Source: Streptomyces smyrnaeus (lineage in GTDB: Bacteria > Actinomycetota > Actinomycetes > Streptomycetales > Streptomycetaceae). Taken from it: a stretch of DNA of 64,000 nucleotides. A program made the translations under genes and the position numbers. Below the pieces are notes generated by a model. It was given only the letters and a program-made list of their open reading frames with translations. It did not search any database and was not told where the DNA came from. How positions within the stretch are numbered: position 1 is the stretch's first letter; each line of letters starts with the position of its first letter. This document shows positions 29,586 through 38,246 of the stretch, one piece after another. The stretch covers positions 62,001 through 126,000 of the forward strand of contig NZ_JAFFZM010000003.1 in the NCBI RefSeq assembly GCF_017676345.1, read 5' to 3'.

Positions 29586-32500
29586 GTGCTGTGGTTGATC
29601 GTCGTCCACTTCGCGGCCGCCTGCTGTGCCGGGCCACTGGTGCGGTGGCTCGGCCCGCGCGCCTTCCTGCCGCTCGCGCTGGCACCCGCCGGTGCGGCCG
29701 GCTGGGCCACGGCCCACTACAGCCAGGTCGTGGACGGCGGTGCACTGGAGGAGCACACCGACTGGATCCCCGCGCTCGGCGTCGGTATCGACCTGCGCTG
29801 CGACGCGCTCGCACTGGTGATGGTGCTGATCGCCGGGGGCGTCGGGGCCCTGGTGATGGTCTACTGCGCGGCCTACTTCGACCGCGACGCGCCACGGCTC
29901 GGTGCCTTCGCCGGATCGCTGACCGCCTTCGCCGGGGCGATGCTCGGCCTGGTGCTGGCCGACGACCTGATCGTGCTGTACGTGCTGTGGGAACTCACCA
30001 CGGTCTTCTCCTTCCTGCTCATCGGGCACAGCTCCGAACACCGCACCAACCGCCGGGCCGCGCTGCAGGCGCTGCTGGTCACCACGCTCGGCGGGCTGGT
30101 GATGCTCGTCGGCTTCCTGATGCTGGGGCAGGCGGCCGGCACCTACCGGATCTCACGGCTGCTCGCCGACCCGCCCGGCGGCTCCGCACTGGTCTCGGCC
30201 GCCCTCGTACTGGTGCTGGTGGGGGCGCTGTCCAAGTCCGCCGTGTGGCCGTTCAGCTTCTGGCTGCCCGGGGCGATGGCCGCCGCCACGCCCGTCTCCG
30301 CCTATCTGCACGCCGCCGCCATGGTCAAGGCCGGGGTCTATCTGATCGCGCGGCTCGCGCCCGCCTTCGCCGACCTGCCGCCCTGGCGGCCGCTGGTGCT
30401 GGTGCTGGGCAGCATCACCATGCTGCTGGGCGGCTGGCGGGCGCTGCGCGAGAAGGATCTGAAGCTGCTGCTGGCCTACGGCACCGTCAGCCAGCTCGGC
30501 CTCCTCACCGTGCTGGTCGGCGACGGCACCCGGGACGCGGCGCTGGCCGGGGCCGATGTGATCCTGGCGCACGCGCTGTTCAAGGCACCCCTCTTCCTCG
30601 TCGTCGGCATCATCGACCACCTCACCGGCACCCGTGATCTCGACCGGCTCTCCGGTGTCGGCCGGGCGCAGCCCGTGTTGTGCGCCGTCGCCGTGTGCGC
30701 CGGGCTGTCGATGGCGGGGCTGCCACCACTGCTCGGGTTCGCCGCCAAGGAGGCGGCCGTCTCGGCGCTGCTGGGGGCGGGGACCGCCGAGGCGTGGGCG
30801 CTGTGTGCCGTCGTCGCCGGGTCGGCGCTGACCACCGCGTACACGCTGCGCTTCCTGTGGGGGGCCTTCGCCCGCAAGGAGTGCGGCACCCCGCCGATGG
30901 AGCCGGTGACCGTGTCCCCGGACGCCCGCGCCGGGTCACTGCTGCTGGGACCCGCGCTGGTGTGCGCGCTGGCCGGGCTGGTGCTGGGGCCCGGCGTGGC
31001 ATGGCTGGACCCGCTGCTGGGCCGGTACGCCGATCTCTTCCCCGTCGAAGGCGCCCGCTACCACCTGGCGCTGTGGCACGGCTGGGGCACCGCGCTGGGA
31101 CTCTCGGCCCTCTCCTGGGTGCTGGGCGCCGCCGTCTTCCTCGCCGGACGGCAGCTGGCCGCCCTGGGGGACCGGCTCGCACACGTCGACGGCGACCAGG
31201 TGTTCGCCCGGGCGCTGTGGGCGCTCGAGCGCGTCTCCCTCCAGGTCACCGGCGCCGTGCAGCGCGGCTCGCTGCCCGTCTACCTGGGCACCGCTCTCGT
31301 CGTCCTGCTGGGCTTCGAGACCGCGCAACTGGTGGCCGGGGGGCCATGGCCGGATCTGGAGCCGGTGCGCTGGTACGACTCGTTCCCGCAGCTGGCCGTC
31401 GCGGCCGGGGTCGCGGCGGTCGGGGTGCTGTGCGTGGTGGCACGCCAGCGGCTGAAGGCGGCCGTCCTGGCGGGCATCACCGGCTACGGCGCCGCACTCC
31501 TGTACGTGCTGCACGGCGCGCCCGACCTGGCGCTGACCCAGTTCGCCGTCGAGACCGTCTCGCTCATCGTCTTCGTACTCGTGCTGCGTAGACTGCCGGC
31601 GCGCTTTCCCGACGGCAGCAGCAGGTGGCGCACCCGGCGGGGCGTGCAGCTCGTCGTCTCCGTCGCCGCCGGCGGCCTGCTGGCCGGGCTGCTCCACCTC
31701 TCGCTCGCGGCCCGCACCGCTGCGCCCTCCGGCCCGGAACTGCTCTTGGCCACGGAGCACGAGGGCGTCCGGAACGTGGTGGCCACCACCCTGGTGGACC
31801 TGCGGGCCTGGGACACCATGGGTGAGTCGGCGGTGCTGGCCGTCGCCGCCGTCGGCGTCACCAGCCTGGTCTATCTACGCCGCCGTGCCCGGGTGCCCGT
31901 CGCCCATCCCGTGCCCGGCGCCGAACACCCCGTCGACGGCCCCGCCCCGACCGCGCCCGTCGCGGGGCCCGGAAGACCCCCCGGTGCCCAGCCGGCCGGC
32001 TCGGCGAGCGTCGCCCTCGACCGCCCTCCCGAAGCCGCGGAGGCCGGGGCCCACCGGCTGCCCACCGGGCGCCGGGACGCCTGGAAGCTGCCGGGGCGCC
32101 TCGGCACCCGCCCTCCGCACCGCTCGCCCGTCGCGCCCCGCCGCACCTGGCTGGCCGCCAGCGCCACGCTGGCGCCCGAGGGCCGTTCGGTGATGTTCGA
32201 GGTGATGGCCCGACTGGTCTTCCACCCGATCCTGGTGCTCTCCCTCTATCTGCTCTTCTCCGCCGAGAACCAGCCCGGCGGCGGCTTCACCGCGGGCCTG
32301 GTGGCCGGACTCGCGCTGGCCGTGCGCTATCTGGCGGGCGGACGGCTGGAACTGGCGGCTGCCGCACCCGTGGACGCCGGGTTCCTGCTCGGCCTGGGGC
32401 TGCTGATCATCACCGGCACCGGTCTGGCCGGGCTCGGGCTGGGCGGCGCCGTGCTGGCCTCCGGCAAGGTGACCGGCGACTTCTGGCTCGTCGGACCGTT

Positions 32501-32699
32501 CCACGCGGCCAGCCCCGTGCTCTTCGACACCGGCGTCTATCTGCTCGTGCTCGGCGTCGTTCTCGACGTACTGCGCAGCCTCGGCTCGGAGATCGACCGG
32601 CGCCTGGAGCGCGAGCGCCACGGTGCGGGCCCGTCCGGCACGGGCGACGCGCCCGGTGCGGGGAGCCCGTCCGGCACCGGGCAGGAGCGGTCGCGATGA
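29586..32699 (+). CDS. mrpA: Mrp-type Na+/H+ antiporter subunit A with MrpB-like C-terminus
   Basis: A protein of about 1037 residues. The first part (about 1-500) is a NuoL-like proton channel (LYVLWELTTVFSFLLIG, then KSAVWPFSFWLPGAMAAATPVSAYLHAAAMVKAG, with the conserved lysines). Further helices follow to about 760. A roughly 90-residue Pro/Ala-rich linker leads to an MrpB-like domain (FHPILVLSLYLLFSAENQPGGGFTAGL). No separate mrpB gene exists, so A and B are fused. GTG 29586 is preferred over TTG 29556, which lies inside the inverted repeat. Confidence 0.92.
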   Translation: MLWLIVVHFAAACCAGPLVRWLGPRAFLPLALAPAGAAGWATAHYSQVVDGGALEEHTDWIPALGVGIDLRCDALALVMVLIAGGVGALVMVYCAAYFDRDAPRLGAFAGSLTAFAGAMLGLVLADDLIVLYVLWELTTVFSFLLIGHSSEHRTNRRAALQALLVTTLGGLVMLVGFLMLGQAAGTYRISRLLADPPGGSALVSAALVLVLVGALSKSAVWPFSFWLPGAMAAATPVSAYLHAAAMVKAGVYLIARLAPAFADLPPWRPLVLVLGSITMLLGGWRALREKDLKLLLAYGTVSQLGLLTVLVGDGTRDAALAGADVILAHALFKAPLFLVVGIIDHLTGTRDLDRLSGVGRAQPVLCAVAVCAGLSMAGLPPLLGFAAKEAAVSALLGAGTAEAWALCAVVAGSALTTAYTLRFLWGAFARKECGTPPMEPVTVSPDARAGSLLLGPALVCALAGLVLGPGVAWLDPLLGRYADLFPVEGARYHLALWHGWGTALGLSALSWVLGAAVFLAGRQLAALGDRLAHVDGDQVFARALWALERVSLQVTGAVQRGSLPVYLGTALVVLLGFETAQLVAGGPWPDLEPVRWYDSFPQLAVAAGVAAVGVLCVVARQRLKAAVLAGITGYGAALLYVLHGAPDLALTQFAVETVSLIVFVLVLRRLPARFPDGSSRWRTRRGVQLVVSVAAGGLLAGLLHLSLAARTAAPSGPELLLATEHEGVRNVVATTLVDLRAWDTMGESAVLAVAAVGVTSLVYLRRRARVPVAHPVPGAEHPVDGPAPTAPVAGPGRPPGAQPAGSASVALDRPPEAAEAGAHRLPTGRRDAWKLPGRLGTRPPHRSPVAPRRTWLAASATLAPEGRSVMFEVMARLVFHPILVLSLYLLFSAENQPGGGFTAGLVAGLALAVRYLAGGRLELAAAAPVDAGFLLGLGLLIITGTGLAGLGLGGAVLASGKVTGDFWLVGPFHAASPVLFDTGVYLLVLGVVLDVLRSLGSEIDRRLERERHGAGPSGTGDAPGAGSPSGTGQERSR

Positions 32700-33328
32700 C
32701 GGGGACGGTCGCGCTGGTGGGCTGCGGCGGAGTGCTGTTCTCCTGCGGTACGGCGCTGCTGCTGGCCCGCCCGCTGACCCGCATCCTGCTGGGGGCCGTG
32801 CTCATCGGCAACGGCGTCAACCTGCTGGTCCTCGCCACCTCAGGGCCCCAGGGCAACGCCGCGCTGCTGTACCCGGGCACCGCGCGCGAGACGATCGCCG
32901 ATCCGCTGCCGCAGGCGTTCATCCTCACCGCCATCGTCATCACCCTCGCGCTGACGGCGTTCCTGGCGACCATGGCCTACCGCGCCTGGCAGCACTCCGG
33001 CAACGACGACGTGCCCGACGACATCGAGGACATCCGCGTCGTACGCCGCGCCACGTACGCCGAGGAACGGGAGCGGCTGCGCGCCGCCTACCGCAAACGG
33101 CGCCACGAGTACCGCGCCCTGGCGCACGACGAGGAAGAGCGCGAGGCCCGTGAACGCAGCGCCTACGAGCGGCTGGGCACGGCCCGCGACCGGTACCGCG
33201 GACTGCGCCGGCGCGCCCGCGCCGACGCGCGGGTCTTCCGGGCCCGGCAGGCGCGCGCCGAGGAGACGGCGGAGGAGATCGTAGGGGAGGACGACCCGTG
33301 GCAGACCATCCTGGGCGCGGACCGATGA
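32696..33328 (+). CDS. mrpC: Mrp antiporter subunit C with long charged tail
   Basis: A 210-residue NuoK-like subunit. Three hydrophobic segments in the first 100 residues (RILLGAVLIGNGVNLLVLA is typical; DPLPQAFILTAIVITLALTAF follows) match MrpC. Residues about 115-210 form a very charged Arg/Glu-rich helical tail (repeated ERxRxxYxxRRxEYR pattern) absent from ordinary MrpC of about 110-120 residues. ATG 32696 overlaps mrpA by 4 bases. Confidence 0.93.
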   Translation: MTGTVALVGCGGVLFSCGTALLLARPLTRILLGAVLIGNGVNLLVLATSGPQGNAALLYPGTARETIADPLPQAFILTAIVITLALTAFLATMAYRAWQHSGNDDVPDDIEDIRVVRRATYAEERERLRAAYRKRRHEYRALAHDEEEREARERSAYERLGTARDRYRGLRRRARADARVFRARQARAEETAEEIVGEDDPWQTILGADR

Positions 33329-33377
33329 GCGCGCCCGCCCGCAGTCCCCGGCAACCCCGCGCGCAGAGGGGGCCGCG

Positions 33378-35051
33378 ATGAGCGGGGTCGCGTCATTGGT
33401 GCCCCTCCCGGTGATCCTCCCCCTGTGCGCCGCGGGGCTCAAACTGGCCATCGGCGCGAGACTCGAACGCGTGCAGCGGTTCATCAGCGCCGCTGTGCTG
33501 CTCGCCGTGCTCATCGTCTCGCTGCTGCTGCTGATCGCCGCCGACCGGCACGGACCGCAGGTGATGTTCGCCGGAGGGTGGGCCCCGCCGGTGGGCATCG
33601 TCCTGGTCGCCGACCGGCTCTCCGCGCTGATGCTGGTGATCTCCTCGTCCGTGACGCTGTGCGTACTCGTCTACTCCGTCGGCCAGGGCATGGCGGACAA
33701 CGACGACACCACCCCGCTGTCCGTCTTCCACCCCTCCTACCTGGTGCTGGTCGCCGGGGTCTCGGACACCTTCCTGGCCGGGGACCTGTTCAACCTCTAC
33801 GTCGGCTTCGAGCTGATGCTGACGGCCAGTTATGTGCTGATGACCATTGGTGGCACCCTGGCGCGCATCCGCGCGGGTGCCACCTACGCGATCGTCTCGC
33901 TGCTGTCGTCCATGCTGTTCCTGGCCGCCGTCGCCATGGTGTACGCCGCCACCGGCACCGTCACCATGGCCCAACTGCCCGCCCGGCTCGACGCCTTGCC
34001 CAGCAGCGTGGCCATGGTCATCCAGGTCGCCCTGCTCGGAGTCTTCGCCATCAAGGCCGCCGTCTTCCCGCTCGCCGCCTGGCTGCCCGACTCCTACCCC
34101 ACGGCCCCGGCGCCGGTGACCGCGGTCTTCGCGGGACTGCTGACCAAGGTCGGTGTCTATGCCGCGCTCCGCACCCAGACGCTGCTGTTCCCCGGGACCG
34201 GCATCGACACCGTCCTGATGGTCGTGGCGCTGCTGTCGCTGCTGGTCGGCATCCTCGGCGCCGTCGCACAGACGGACCTGAAACGGCTGCTGTCCTTCAC
34301 CCTCGTCAGCCACATGGGATACATGTTCTTCGGGATCGGACTGGCCAGCCCCGACGGCATCTCCGGCGCCGTCTTCTACGTCGCCCACCACATCACCGTG
34401 CAGACCACCCTCTTCCTCGTCGCCGGGCTGGTCGAACGCCGCAGCGGAACGACCGACCTGCAAAGCCTCGGCGGCCTGGTGCGGCTCTCCCCGCTGCTGG
34501 CCGTGCTGTTCCTCGTCCCCGCACTGAACCTCGCCGGCATTCCGCCGCTCTCCGGCTTCCTCGGCAAGTTCGGGCTGATGCGGGCCGGTGTGGACGACGG
34601 CGGGGTCCTCGCCTACGTCCTGGTCGCGGGCAGCACGGTCACCAGCCTCCTGACCCTGTACGCGCTGGCCAAGGCGTGGAATCTGGCATTCTGGCGCGCC
34701 GCCACGCCCGAGATGTGCGCGGCCGGGACGGTGCTGGAATCGACGGAGGAGGACGCTTCGGACGGCGTCCCGGACGCGGCCGCCCGGGGCACCCCGACGG
34801 GCGGCGTCGGCGACTGGCCCGCCGGAGGTCTCGGACTGCTGGCGCCGCGGCGGGTGACGGCCACCTTCGGTGGCCAGGAGATCACCACCACCAGCTCGCT
34901 CCCCGTCAGCATGGCCGGTGCCACCACGGCCCTCGTACTGTTCGGACTGGCCTTCACCGTGCTCGCGGGACCGCTGTTCGCACTGACCGACCGCGCGGCC
35001 GGCGAACTGCTCGCGCGTACCCCCTACGTCGAGGCGGTGATCGGCGGATGA
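33378..35051 (+). CDS. mrpD: Mrp antiporter subunit D
   Basis: A 557-residue NuoM/N-like ion-translocating subunit with about 14 membrane segments. VGFELMLTASYVLMTIGG, KAAVFPLAAWLPDSYPTAPAPVTAVFAGLLTKVGVY (with channel lysines) and FTLVSHMGYMFFGIGLA are characteristic. Residues about 440-510 are a hydrophilic insertion between the last helices, longer than usual. ATG 33378 follows GGGGGCCGCG; there is a 49-base gap after mrpC. Confidence 0.94.
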   Translation: MSGVASLVPLPVILPLCAAGLKLAIGARLERVQRFISAAVLLAVLIVSLLLLIAADRHGPQVMFAGGWAPPVGIVLVADRLSALMLVISSSVTLCVLVYSVGQGMADNDDTTPLSVFHPSYLVLVAGVSDTFLAGDLFNLYVGFELMLTASYVLMTIGGTLARIRAGATYAIVSLLSSMLFLAAVAMVYAATGTVTMAQLPARLDALPSSVAMVIQVALLGVFAIKAAVFPLAAWLPDSYPTAPAPVTAVFAGLLTKVGVYAALRTQTLLFPGTGIDTVLMVVALLSLLVGILGAVAQTDLKRLLSFTLVSHMGYMFFGIGLASPDGISGAVFYVAHHITVQTTLFLVAGLVERRSGTTDLQSLGGLVRLSPLLAVLFLVPALNLAGIPPLSGFLGKFGLMRAGVDDGGVLAYVLVAGSTVTSLLTLYALAKAWNLAFWRAATPEMCAAGTVLESTEEDASDGVPDAAARGTPTGGVGDWPAGGLGLLAPRRVTATFGGQEITTTSSLPVSMAGATTALVLFGLAFTVLAGPLFALTDRAAGELLARTPYVEAVIGG

Positions 35052-35632
35052 CGGCCCCTCAACGGCTGCCCGAGGCCAGTCGGCTGCGCGCCACCCAGTG
35101 GCCCATGGTGCTCGGGTTGACCCTGCTGTGGCTGCTGCTGTGGGGCACCCCCACCCCGGCCAACATCGTGACCGGGGTGCTGGTCGCGCTGCTGGTGGTG
35201 CTGGTCTTCCCGCTGCCGCCCATCGAGAAGCAGTCCCGCCCGCACCCGTTCGGCATCCTGCGGTTCGTCGCCCGGTTCGCGCTGGACATGGTCGTCTCCA
35301 GCTGGCGGATCAACCGTTCCATCCTCGCTCTCGGCCGTCCGCGCTGCGCCGTGCTCGCGGTGCAGATGCGCTGTCCCGGCGACCTGCTGCTGACCGCGAC
35401 GGCCGTCGCCGTCACCGCCGTACCCGGAAGCACCGTCCTGGAGGTCGACCGCCGGTCGGGAATCCTCTACCTGCATGTGCTCGGCGGCGACCGGGAGGAG
35501 GATCTGGCGCGCGCCCGGCGGGACGCACTGCGCCTGGAGACCCGGGTCGTGGAGGCCTTCGGCACCGCCGCCGACGTCGCTGCCATCCGGGCCTCCGAGA
35601 CCGCCCAGGAGGTGTTCGGCCGGTGGCGGTGA
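35048..35632 (+). CDS. mrpE: Mrp antiporter subunit E
   Basis: A 194-residue membrane protein with two N-terminal hydrophobic segments (about 20-35 and 40-57) and a cytoplasmic domain with RFALDMVVSSWRINRSILA, the typical MrpE motif. It supports assembly or stability of the complex. ATG 35048 overlaps mrpD by 4 bases. Confidence 0.92.
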   Translation: MTAPQRLPEASRLRATQWPMVLGLTLLWLLLWGTPTPANIVTGVLVALLVVLVFPLPPIEKQSRPHPFGILRFVARFALDMVVSSWRINRSILALGRPRCAVLAVQMRCPGDLLLTATAVAVTAVPGSTVLEVDRRSGILYLHVLGGDREEDLARARRDALRLETRVVEAFGTAADVAAIRASETAQEVFGRWR

Positions 35633-36078
35633 CGGCGGCCGCCCCTTCGGGGGCCTACGAGACGGTCGCGGCGGTGATCGCGGCGCTGCTGCTGGCCGCC
35701 GGGCTGATGGTCACCCTGCGGATGGCGCGGGGACCCTCGACCCTGGACCGGGCCGTCGCCCTCGATGTGCTGGTCGCCGTGGTGATGGCCGGTATCGCCC
35801 TCCAGTCGGCGGTCCGGGGCAACGCCTTCTATCTGCCGGTGCTCCTGGTCCTGTCCTTCCTCGGCTTCACCGGCTCGGTCGGCGTCGCCCGCTTCATGGC
35901 GCTGCGCGACGAGGCCGGGACCGAGGACGTGGACGTGAGCGAGGGCACCGGGGAGGAGAGCCGGGGCGAGCAGGGCACCGATCAGGAGAGCGCCGGCGGG
36001 CAAGCGGGCGGTGCCGGGGGGAACTCCGCGCCCGACGACGGCCCGCAACGGCCCGGACCACCACCGGAGGAGCCATGA
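35629..36078 (+). CDS. mrpF: Mrp antiporter subunit F with acidic tail
   Basis: A 149-residue protein. The first 90 residues are a standard MrpF with three membrane helices (MARGPSTLDRAVALDVLVA is characteristic; the Asp is functionally important in the family). The remaining 60 residues are an acidic Gly/Glu/Gln/Pro-rich tail. GTG 35629 gives a GTGA overlap with mrpE; GTG 35623 is possible. Confidence 0.9.
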   Translation: MTAAAPSGAYETVAAVIAALLLAAGLMVTLRMARGPSTLDRAVALDVLVAVVMAGIALQSAVRGNAFYLPVLLVLSFLGFTGSVGVARFMALRDEAGTEDVDVSEGTGEESRGEQGTDQESAGGQAGGAGGNSAPDDGPQRPGPPPEEP

Positions 36079-36104
36079 ATCCCACATTCCGGGAGCCGCG
36101 ATGA
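36075..36104 (+). CDS. Nine-codon ORF bridging mrpF and mrpG
   Basis: ATG at 36075 overlaps the mrpF stop (ATGA), encodes MNPTFREPR and ends in a TGA that overlaps the mrpG ATG at 36101, again as ATGA. GGAGG lies just upstream (36066-36070). The tiny ORF may carry ribosomes from mrpF to mrpG. Whether the peptide itself matters is unknown. Confidence 0.4.
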   Translation: MNPTFREPR

Positions 36105-36499
36105 GCTGGGGGGAGGTGGCCGACGCCGGGGGCGCCCTGTGCATGCTGGCGGGTGCCTTGCTGTGCCTGCTGGCCGGGATCGGACTGCTGCGGTTGCCGG
36201 ACGTCCTCAGCCGGATGCACGCCGCGACCAAACCGCAGTCCTTCGGCCTGCTGCTGGTCCTGATCGGTGCCGGGCTCTGGCTGCGCAGCCCCATCGACCT
36301 GTGCACCCTGCTGCTCGTCGGCCTCTTCCAGCTGTTGACCTCACCGGTGGCCGCGCACATGGTGGGCCGTGCCGCCTATCGGACCGGACGGCTGGACCGG
36401 GAGGGCCTGGTCCGCGACGAGCTGGCGGAGGCGCTGCGTACCGCGGCCGCCGACCGCGACCCCGGGGATTCCGGGGAGAACCCCAGGTCAACGGGGTAA
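36101..36499 (+). CDS. mrpG: Mrp antiporter subunit G
   Basis: A 132-residue protein with three hydrophobic segments and the MrpG signature GLLRLPDVLSRMHAATKPQSFGLLLVLIG (about 29-57). The C-terminus is a charged tail. Last gene of mrpACDEFG; a candidate hairpin follows. Confidence 0.93.
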   Translation: MSWGEVADAGGALCMLAGALLCLLAGIGLLRLPDVLSRMHAATKPQSFGLLLVLIGAGLWLRSPIDLCTLLLVGLFQLLTSPVAAHMVGRAAYRTGRLDREGLVRDELAEALRTAAADRDPGDSGENPRSTG

Positions 36500-36504
36500 G
36501 TACG

Positions 36505-36529
36505 GCCTTCCTTGCTGGCAGCGGAAGGC
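36505..36529 (+). terminator. Candidate hairpin after mrpG
   Basis: GCCTTCC (36505-36511) pairs with GGAAGGC (36523-36529) across an 11-base loop, 5 bases after the mrpG stop. Short, no T-run. Confidence 0.5.
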
Positions 36530-36541
36530 GCTTCGTGCCTA

Positions 36542-36584
36542 CGCTTCGAACAGTGGGCGCCCCGCCCGCCTGCAGTTCGAAGCG
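36542..36584. promoter_or_regulatory. Inverted repeat upstream of the VIT-family gene
   Basis: CGCTTCGAAC (36542-36551) and GTTCGAAGCG (36575-36584) are perfect 10-bp arms 23 bases apart, so the sites lie about three helical turns centre to centre. The downstream arm ends 17 bases before ATG 36602. A dimeric repressor, perhaps metal-responsive given the gene, could bind here. Confidence 0.6.
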
Positions 36585-36601
36585 AAGGAGCCGTACCGGC
36601 C

Positions 36602-37333
36602 ATGTCCCATGCCGGAGTCACCGACCCGACCCATGTCGCACACCGCGACAACCACACCCACCGCGACGTCAACGGCGGCTGGCTGCGGCCCGCCGTCTTC
36701 GGCGCGATGGACGGGCTGGTCTCCAACCTCGGTCTGATGACCGGCGTGGCGGGCAGTGCCGCCTCCTCGCAGACCATCGTCATCGCCGGTCTCGCCGGGC
36801 TCGCGGCCGGCGCCTTCTCGATGGCCGCCGGGGAGTACACCTCCGTCGCCTCGCAGCGCGAACTGGTCCAGGCCGAGCTGGAGATCGAGCGGCGCGAGCT
36901 GCGCCGCAGCCCCGGTGAGGAGGTCAAGGAGCTGGCCGCCCTGTACGAGTCGCGCGGGGTCGACGCCGAACTGGCCATGAAGGTCGCCAAGCAGCTGCAC
37001 CGCGACCCGGAGCAGGCGCTGGAGATACACGCCCGCGAGGAGCTGGGCATCGACCCCGCCGAGCTGCCCTCGCCTACCGTCGCGGCCGTCTCCTCGTTCC
37101 TGTCCTTCGCCCTGGGCGCCGTACTGCCCGTGCTGCCCTACCTGTTCGGGACCACCGCGCTGTGGCCCGCTGTGCTGCTCGCGCTGACGGGGCTGTTCGT
37201 GTGCGGGGCGGTCGTCGCCCGGGTCACCGCCCGCAGCTGGTGGTTCAGCGGCGCCCGCCAACTGGGCCTGGGCGCCGCCGCGGCCGCGGTCACCTACGGG
37301 CTGGGCGCCTTGTTCGGGGTCGCGGTCGGATAG
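36602..37333 (+). CDS. VIT1/CCC1-family metal ion transporter
   Basis: A 243-residue membrane protein of the VIT family, which moves Fe2+ or Mn2+ out of the cytoplasm. It has the N-terminal GAMDGLVSNLGLMTGVAG helix, GLAAGAFSMAAGEYTSVASQ (about 77-96), a central helical metal-binding region rich in Glu (ELEIERRELRR.PGEEVKELAALYESRG), and three C-terminal helices. GAAGGAGCC precedes ATG 36602. The N-terminal His cluster (AHRDNHTHRD) is also consistent with metal binding. Confidence 0.93.
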   Translation: MSHAGVTDPTHVAHRDNHTHRDVNGGWLRPAVFGAMDGLVSNLGLMTGVAGSAASSQTIVIAGLAGLAAGAFSMAAGEYTSVASQRELVQAELEIERRELRRSPGEEVKELAALYESRGVDAELAMKVAKQLHRDPEQALEIHAREELGIDPAELPSPTVAAVSSFLSFALGAVLPVLPYLFGTTALWPAVLLALTGLFVCGAVVARVTARSWWFSGARQLGLGAAAAAVTYGLGALFGVAVG

Positions 37334-37349
37334 CCGGACGGCGGACGGG

Positions 37350-38246
37350 TCAGCGGCGGCGCGCCAGCGACAGTGTGCGGCGGGCCCCCGCGACGACAGC
37401 CGGGTCGACGAAGCGCCCGTCCGGCAGCGCCAGCGCCCCCGCTTCCGTGGCGGCGGCCGTCACGATCTCCTCCGCCGCCGCCACCTCCTGCGCGCTGGGC
37501 CGGTACGCCTCCTCGATGACGGGCAGCTGCCGCGGATGGATCGCCGTCCGCCCGAGGAACCCGCGCGCCCGCCCCGCCGCGCAGTCGCGGGCCAGCCCCT
37601 CGGTGTCCCGTACGTCGGGGTACACCGACTGGGGCGGGGGCGCCAGCCCGGCGGCCCGCGCGGCGACCACCGCCCGCCCCCGCGCGTACTCCAGACCGCC
37701 GGCCGAGCCGCTCGGCACTCCCAGATCGGCACGCAGATCGGCCTCTCCCAGGGCGATGCCGTCCACCGCGGGGTGCCCGGTGGCGATCTCGAAGGCGTAC
37801 TCCACACCCAGTGCCGACTCCAACAGGGCGTACAGCGGCGGTACGTCGTCCACCGACGGCACCCAGCCGACGGCGTGCCGCAGCTGGTCCGCGCCCGTCA
37901 CCTTCGGCAGCCGCAGCCCGGCGAGCCCCGGCAGGGGCGCCAGCGTGCGGATGTCCCCCTCGGCGAGGGGACCGTCCAGGGCGTTGACCCGCACATGGAC
38001 GGGGACCGGGCCGGGCGGGCCGTCGGCCAGCAGTTCCGCGGTGGCGGCACGGGCGTACGCCTTGCGCTCGGGCGCGACGGCGTCCTCCAGGTCGACCAGC
38101 ACCACATCGGTGCCCGAGTGCAGCGCCTTGGCGACCACCTCGGGCCGGTCCCCGGGAACATAGAGCCAGGTCAGCCAGGTCGCCGGGGCCCCGGAAGGGA
38201 GCGCTGCGGTGGTGTGCGCTGCCGGGGCCGCCGGGGAGGACTTCAC
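37350..38246 (-). CDS. CitE-like HpcH/HpaI-family CoA-ester lyase
   Basis: A 298-residue TIM-barrel lyase. WLYVPGDRPEVVAKAL, VDLEDAVAPERKAYAR (metal/substrate region), VRVNALDG, ESALGVEYAFEIA and GIALGEADLRADLG with the metal-binding Glu/Asp, and FLGRTAIHPRQLPVIEEAY near the end all match CitE/citramalyl- or malyl-CoA lyases. The substrate is not determinable. GTG 38246 overlaps the CoA-transferase stop by 4 bases; last gene of the ten-gene operon. Confidence 0.9.
   Translation of the reverse strand: MKSSPAAPAAHTTAALPSGAPATWLTWLYVPGDRPEVVAKALHSGTDVVLVDLEDAVAPERKAYARAATAELLADGPPGPVPVHVRVNALDGPLAEGDIRTLAPLPGLAGLRLPKVTGADQLRHAVGWVPSVDDVPPLYALLESALGVEYAFEIATGHPAVDGIALGEADLRADLGVPSGSAGGLEYARGRAVVAARAAGLAPPPQSVYPDVRDTEGLARDCAAGRARGFLGRTAIHPRQLPVIEEAYRPSAQEVAAAEEIVTAAATEAGALALPDGRFVDPAVVAGARRTLSLARRR

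Noticed and set aside
36505..36584. Riboswitch in the VIT-gene leader
   Set aside because: The paired elements are better read as a short terminator and a DNA operator; no conserved riboswitch core such as a Mn2+ aptamer is visible.
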